Both the position numbers and the translations under genes were made by a program. Under the pieces are notes generated by a model. It was not told where the DNA came from, did no database searches, and saw nothing but the letters and a program-made list of their open reading frames with translations. A stretch of DNA of 24,436 nt, from the NCBI GenBank assembly GCA_903834645.1, contig CAILKA010000132.1, positions 1 through 24,436 of the forward strand, given 5' to 3'. Of the stretch, positions 22,991 through 24,436 are shown in pieces (the first letter of the stretch is position 1; every line of letters begins with the position of its first letter). This stretch comes from an uncultured beta proteobacterium. Lineage in GTDB: Bacteria > Pseudomonadota > Gammaproteobacteria > Burkholderiales > Burkholderiaceae_C.

Positions 22991-23075
22991 GTCCGCTCAT
23001 GCGGACAGCGCACGGAAGCCCCCTGGGGCAAGTCTTCATGCGGGTGTCACGCAACGCATGCCATCATCGTGACAC
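22991..23075 (+). other. Hairpin-rich 5' leader of phnS
   Basis: Three inverted repeats lie in the leader. GTCCGC/GCGGAC at 22991-23006 has a 4-nt loop. GCCCC/GGGGC at 23018-23029 has a 2-nt loop. GTGTCACG/CGTGACAC at 23044-23075 has perfect 8-bp arms and a 16-nt loop. The last is long enough to be a protein-binding palindrome as well as an RNA stem. No known riboswitch class is recognised. The phnS ribosome-binding site (AGGAG, 23102-23106) is outside these stems. Confidence 0.5.
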
Positions 23076-23114
23076 TTTTCCTGCAAATCGCTCCACTTCC
23101 TAGGAGAGTTCCGC

Positions 23115-24155
23115 ATGCGCACCCCCCGTCTGCTCACCCGCATCCTTGCCGCTGCCGCCCTGTTCGCGGCCGGCGCCGCCCTCGCCCAGAAGACGCAGCT
23201 GCTTGTCTACACCGCGCTCGAGACCGACCAGCTCAAGGCCTACCAGGAGGCCTTCAACAAGGTGCACCCCGACATCGAGGTCAAGTGGGTGCGTGATTCC
23301 ACCGGCGTGATCACCGCCAAACTGCTGGCGGAGAAGGCCAACCCGCAGGCCGACGTCGTCATGGGCGTGGCGGCCTCCAGCCTGGCCCTGCTGGACAAGA
23401 ACGGCATGCTCGAGCCCTACCGCCCCCTGAACTTGGACGCGATCATGAGCCAGTACCGGGACAAGAAGAACCCGCCGGCCTGGTTTGGCATGGATGTCTG
23501 GGGTGCGACCGTGTGCTTCAACACGGTGGAAGCCAAGAAGCGCAACATTCCCAAGCCCGAGACCTGGAAGGATCTCGCCAAGCCGGTCTACAAGGGCCAG
23601 GTCGTGATGCCCAACCCCGCCTCCTCGGGCACCGGCTTCTTCGACGTCACCGCCTGGCTGACGCTGTTTGGCGACGACAACGGCAAGGGCGGCGGCTGGA
23701 AATACATGGACGCCCTGCACGAGAACATCGCGCAGTACACGCACTCCGGTTCGCGGCCCTGCAACATGGCTGCCTCGGGCGAATACGTGGTGGGCATCTC
23801 CTTCGAGTACCGCGCCAATGCCAACAAGGCGCGCGGCGCCCCCATCGACCTCGTGTTCCCGAAGGAAGGCCTGGGCTGGGATCTGGAAGCCTTCGCCATC
23901 CACAAGGGCACCAAGAAGCTCGACGCGGCCAAGAAGCTCGCCGACTGGGCCTCGAGCAAGGATGCGATGCGGCTGTACGGCAAGAACTTCGCCATCACCG
24001 CGCAGCCCGGCGTGGCCGACCCGCTGCCCAACATCCCCAAGGACTATGAGCAGCGCCTGGTGAAGATGGACTTCACCTGGGCGGCCGACAACCGCGAGCG
24101 CATCCTCACGGAGTGGAACAAGCGCTACAGCGCAAAGTCCGAACCCAGGAAGTAA
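23115..24155 (+). CDS. phnS: 2-Aminoethylphosphonate-type ABC transporter substrate-binding protein (PhnS/FbpA-like)
   Basis: A 346-aa periplasmic binding protein of the iron/AEP (SBP family 6, FbpA-like) group. A Sec signal ('LLTRILAAAALFAAGAALAQ') precedes 'LLVYTALETDQLKAYQEAF', 'VKWVRDSTGVITAKLLAEK' and 'ADVVMGVAASSLALL'. Downstream are 'VVMPNPASSGTGFFDVTAWL' and 'FEYRANANKARGAPI'. These blocks fit the putative 2-aminoethylphosphonate binding proteins (TIGR03261 type) rather than ferric-ion binders, which have a tyrosine pair that I do not see clearly. The ATG at 23115 has AGGAG 8 nt upstream. The ATPase gene follows after 10 nt. It is divergent from the Na/Pi operon across a shared operator. 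The ligand is inferred from family and context. Confidence 0.85.
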   Translation: MRTPRLLTRILAAAALFAAGAALAQKTQLLVYTALETDQLKAYQEAFNKVHPDIEVKWVRDSTGVITAKLLAEKANPQADVVMGVAASSLALLDKNGMLEPYRPLNLDAIMSQYRDKKNPPAWFGMDVWGATVCFNTVEAKKRNIPKPETWKDLAKPVYKGQVVMPNPASSGTGFFDVTAWLTLFGDDNGKGGGWKYMDALHENIAQYTHSGSRPCNMAASGEYVVGISFEYRANANKARGAPIDLVFPKEGLGWDLEAFAIHKGTKKLDAAKKLADWASSKDAMRLYGKNFAITAQPGVADPLPNIPKDYEQRLVKMDFTWAADNRERILTEWNKRYSAKSEPRK

Positions 24156-24165
24156 GCCCGAGTTC

Positions 24166-24436
24166 GTGTCCGCCTTCCTGACCCTCCAAGGGATCGAAAA
24201 GCACTTCGGATCCTTCACCGCCCTGCAGGGCATCGATCTGGAGATCGAAAGAGGCGAGTTCGTCTGCTTCCTCGGCCCCTCGGGCTGCGGCAAGACGACG
24301 CTGCTGCGCATCGTGGCGGGCCTGGAGGCGCAGAGCGCCGGGCGGCTCTGGCAGGCCGGGCGGGAGATCACCACGCTCCCGCCCTCGCAGCGCGACTACG
24401 GCATCGTCTTCCAGTCCTACGCGCTGTTCCCGAACC
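24166..24436 (+). CDS. phnT: 2-Aminoethylphosphonate ABC transporter ATP-binding protein, N-terminal part, cut by window edge
   Basis: The first 90 codons of an ABC ATPase. Visible are 'LQGIEKHFGSFTALQGIDLEI', split by a beta strand, Walker A 'GPSGCGKTTLLRIVAGLE' and the Q-loop 'GIVFQSYALFPN' at the window end. This is the FbpC/PotA/PhnT subgroup. The start is GTG at 24166, 10 nt after the phnS stop; the best purine-rich sequence lies at the end of phnS. Together with a permease gene expected downstream, it would complete a second phosphonate importer beside PhnCDE. Confidence 0.85.
   Translation, partial: MSAFLTLQGIEKHFGSFTALQGIDLEIERGEFVCFLGPSGCGKTTLLRIVAGLEAQSAGRLWQAGREITTLPPSQRDYGIVFQSYALFPN

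Noticed and set aside
22912..23103. A 63-codon plus-strand open frame in the phnS leader
   Set aside because: It starts inside the operator, upstream of the predicted transcription start, has no ribosome-binding site and no recognisable protein features.
1..24436. Search for tRNA/rRNA genes, CRISPR arrays, insertion sequences, integrases or attachment sites
   Set aside because: None seen. There are no regularly spaced repeats, transposase-like proteins or RNA gene signatures, and composition looks uniform.

Overview
The window is about 70% G+C, densely packed, and reads as a beta-proteobacterial (probably Burkholderiales) chromosome. The placement rests on base composition, Burkholderiales-like regulator and transporter families, and tight gene overlaps; it is an inference, not a proof. 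Most of the window (about 2.2-24.4 kb) appears to be one organophosphonate/organophosphate acquisition and catabolism island.

Layout. (1) Plus strand, 1-2168: the tail of a MalK/UgpC-type ABC ATPase, a Tat-type exported GH16 beta-glucanase and a PHP-domain metallohydrolase form a translationally coupled three-gene operon. (2) Minus strand, 10865 down to 2202: a complete family-5 ('dipeptide-type') ABC importer (binding protein, two permeases, two ATPases) is followed without a break by a cytoplasmic phosphonate monoester hydrolase (PMH) of the sulfatase fold and an exported PhoD-type phosphatase. Every junction after the permease B start overlaps or has a gap of 11 nt. (3) Minus strand, 18358 down to 11020: phosphonoacetate hydrolase PhnA, a zinc-type alcohol dehydrogenase, PhnD, PhnC, two PhnE permeases and phosphonoacetaldehyde dehydrogenase PhnY. 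(4) Minus strand, 22877 down to 18470: a Na/Pi cotransporter with a PhoU-like tail, an EamA permease, a D-2-hydroxyacid dehydrogenase and a GntR/FCD regulator. (5) Plus strand, 23115 to the edge: a 2-aminoethylphosphonate-type (PhnS/FbpA-like) binding protein and the start of its ATPase.

How they fit together. Phosphonates enter by PhnCDE or PhnST(U). Esterified phosphonates may enter by the family-5 importer and be hydrolysed by PMH. Phosphonoacetaldehyde is oxidised by PhnY to phosphonoacetate, which PhnA splits to acetate and Pi. The Na/Pi protein could balance the released phosphate. No transaminase (PhnW), phosphonatase (PhnX) or C-P lyase is visible in the window.

Regulation. A 17-nt identical sequence containing the palindrome ATTGT-CA-ACAAT lies upstream of the GntR gene and between the divergent Na/Pi and phnS genes. 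In both places the palindrome contains the -35 hexamer of a minus-strand promoter with an 18-nt spacer. This is strong sequence evidence for a local GntR operator. No intergenic stretch exceeds 300 bases; the longest (22878-23114) holds divergent promoters, an operator and a hairpin-rich leader.
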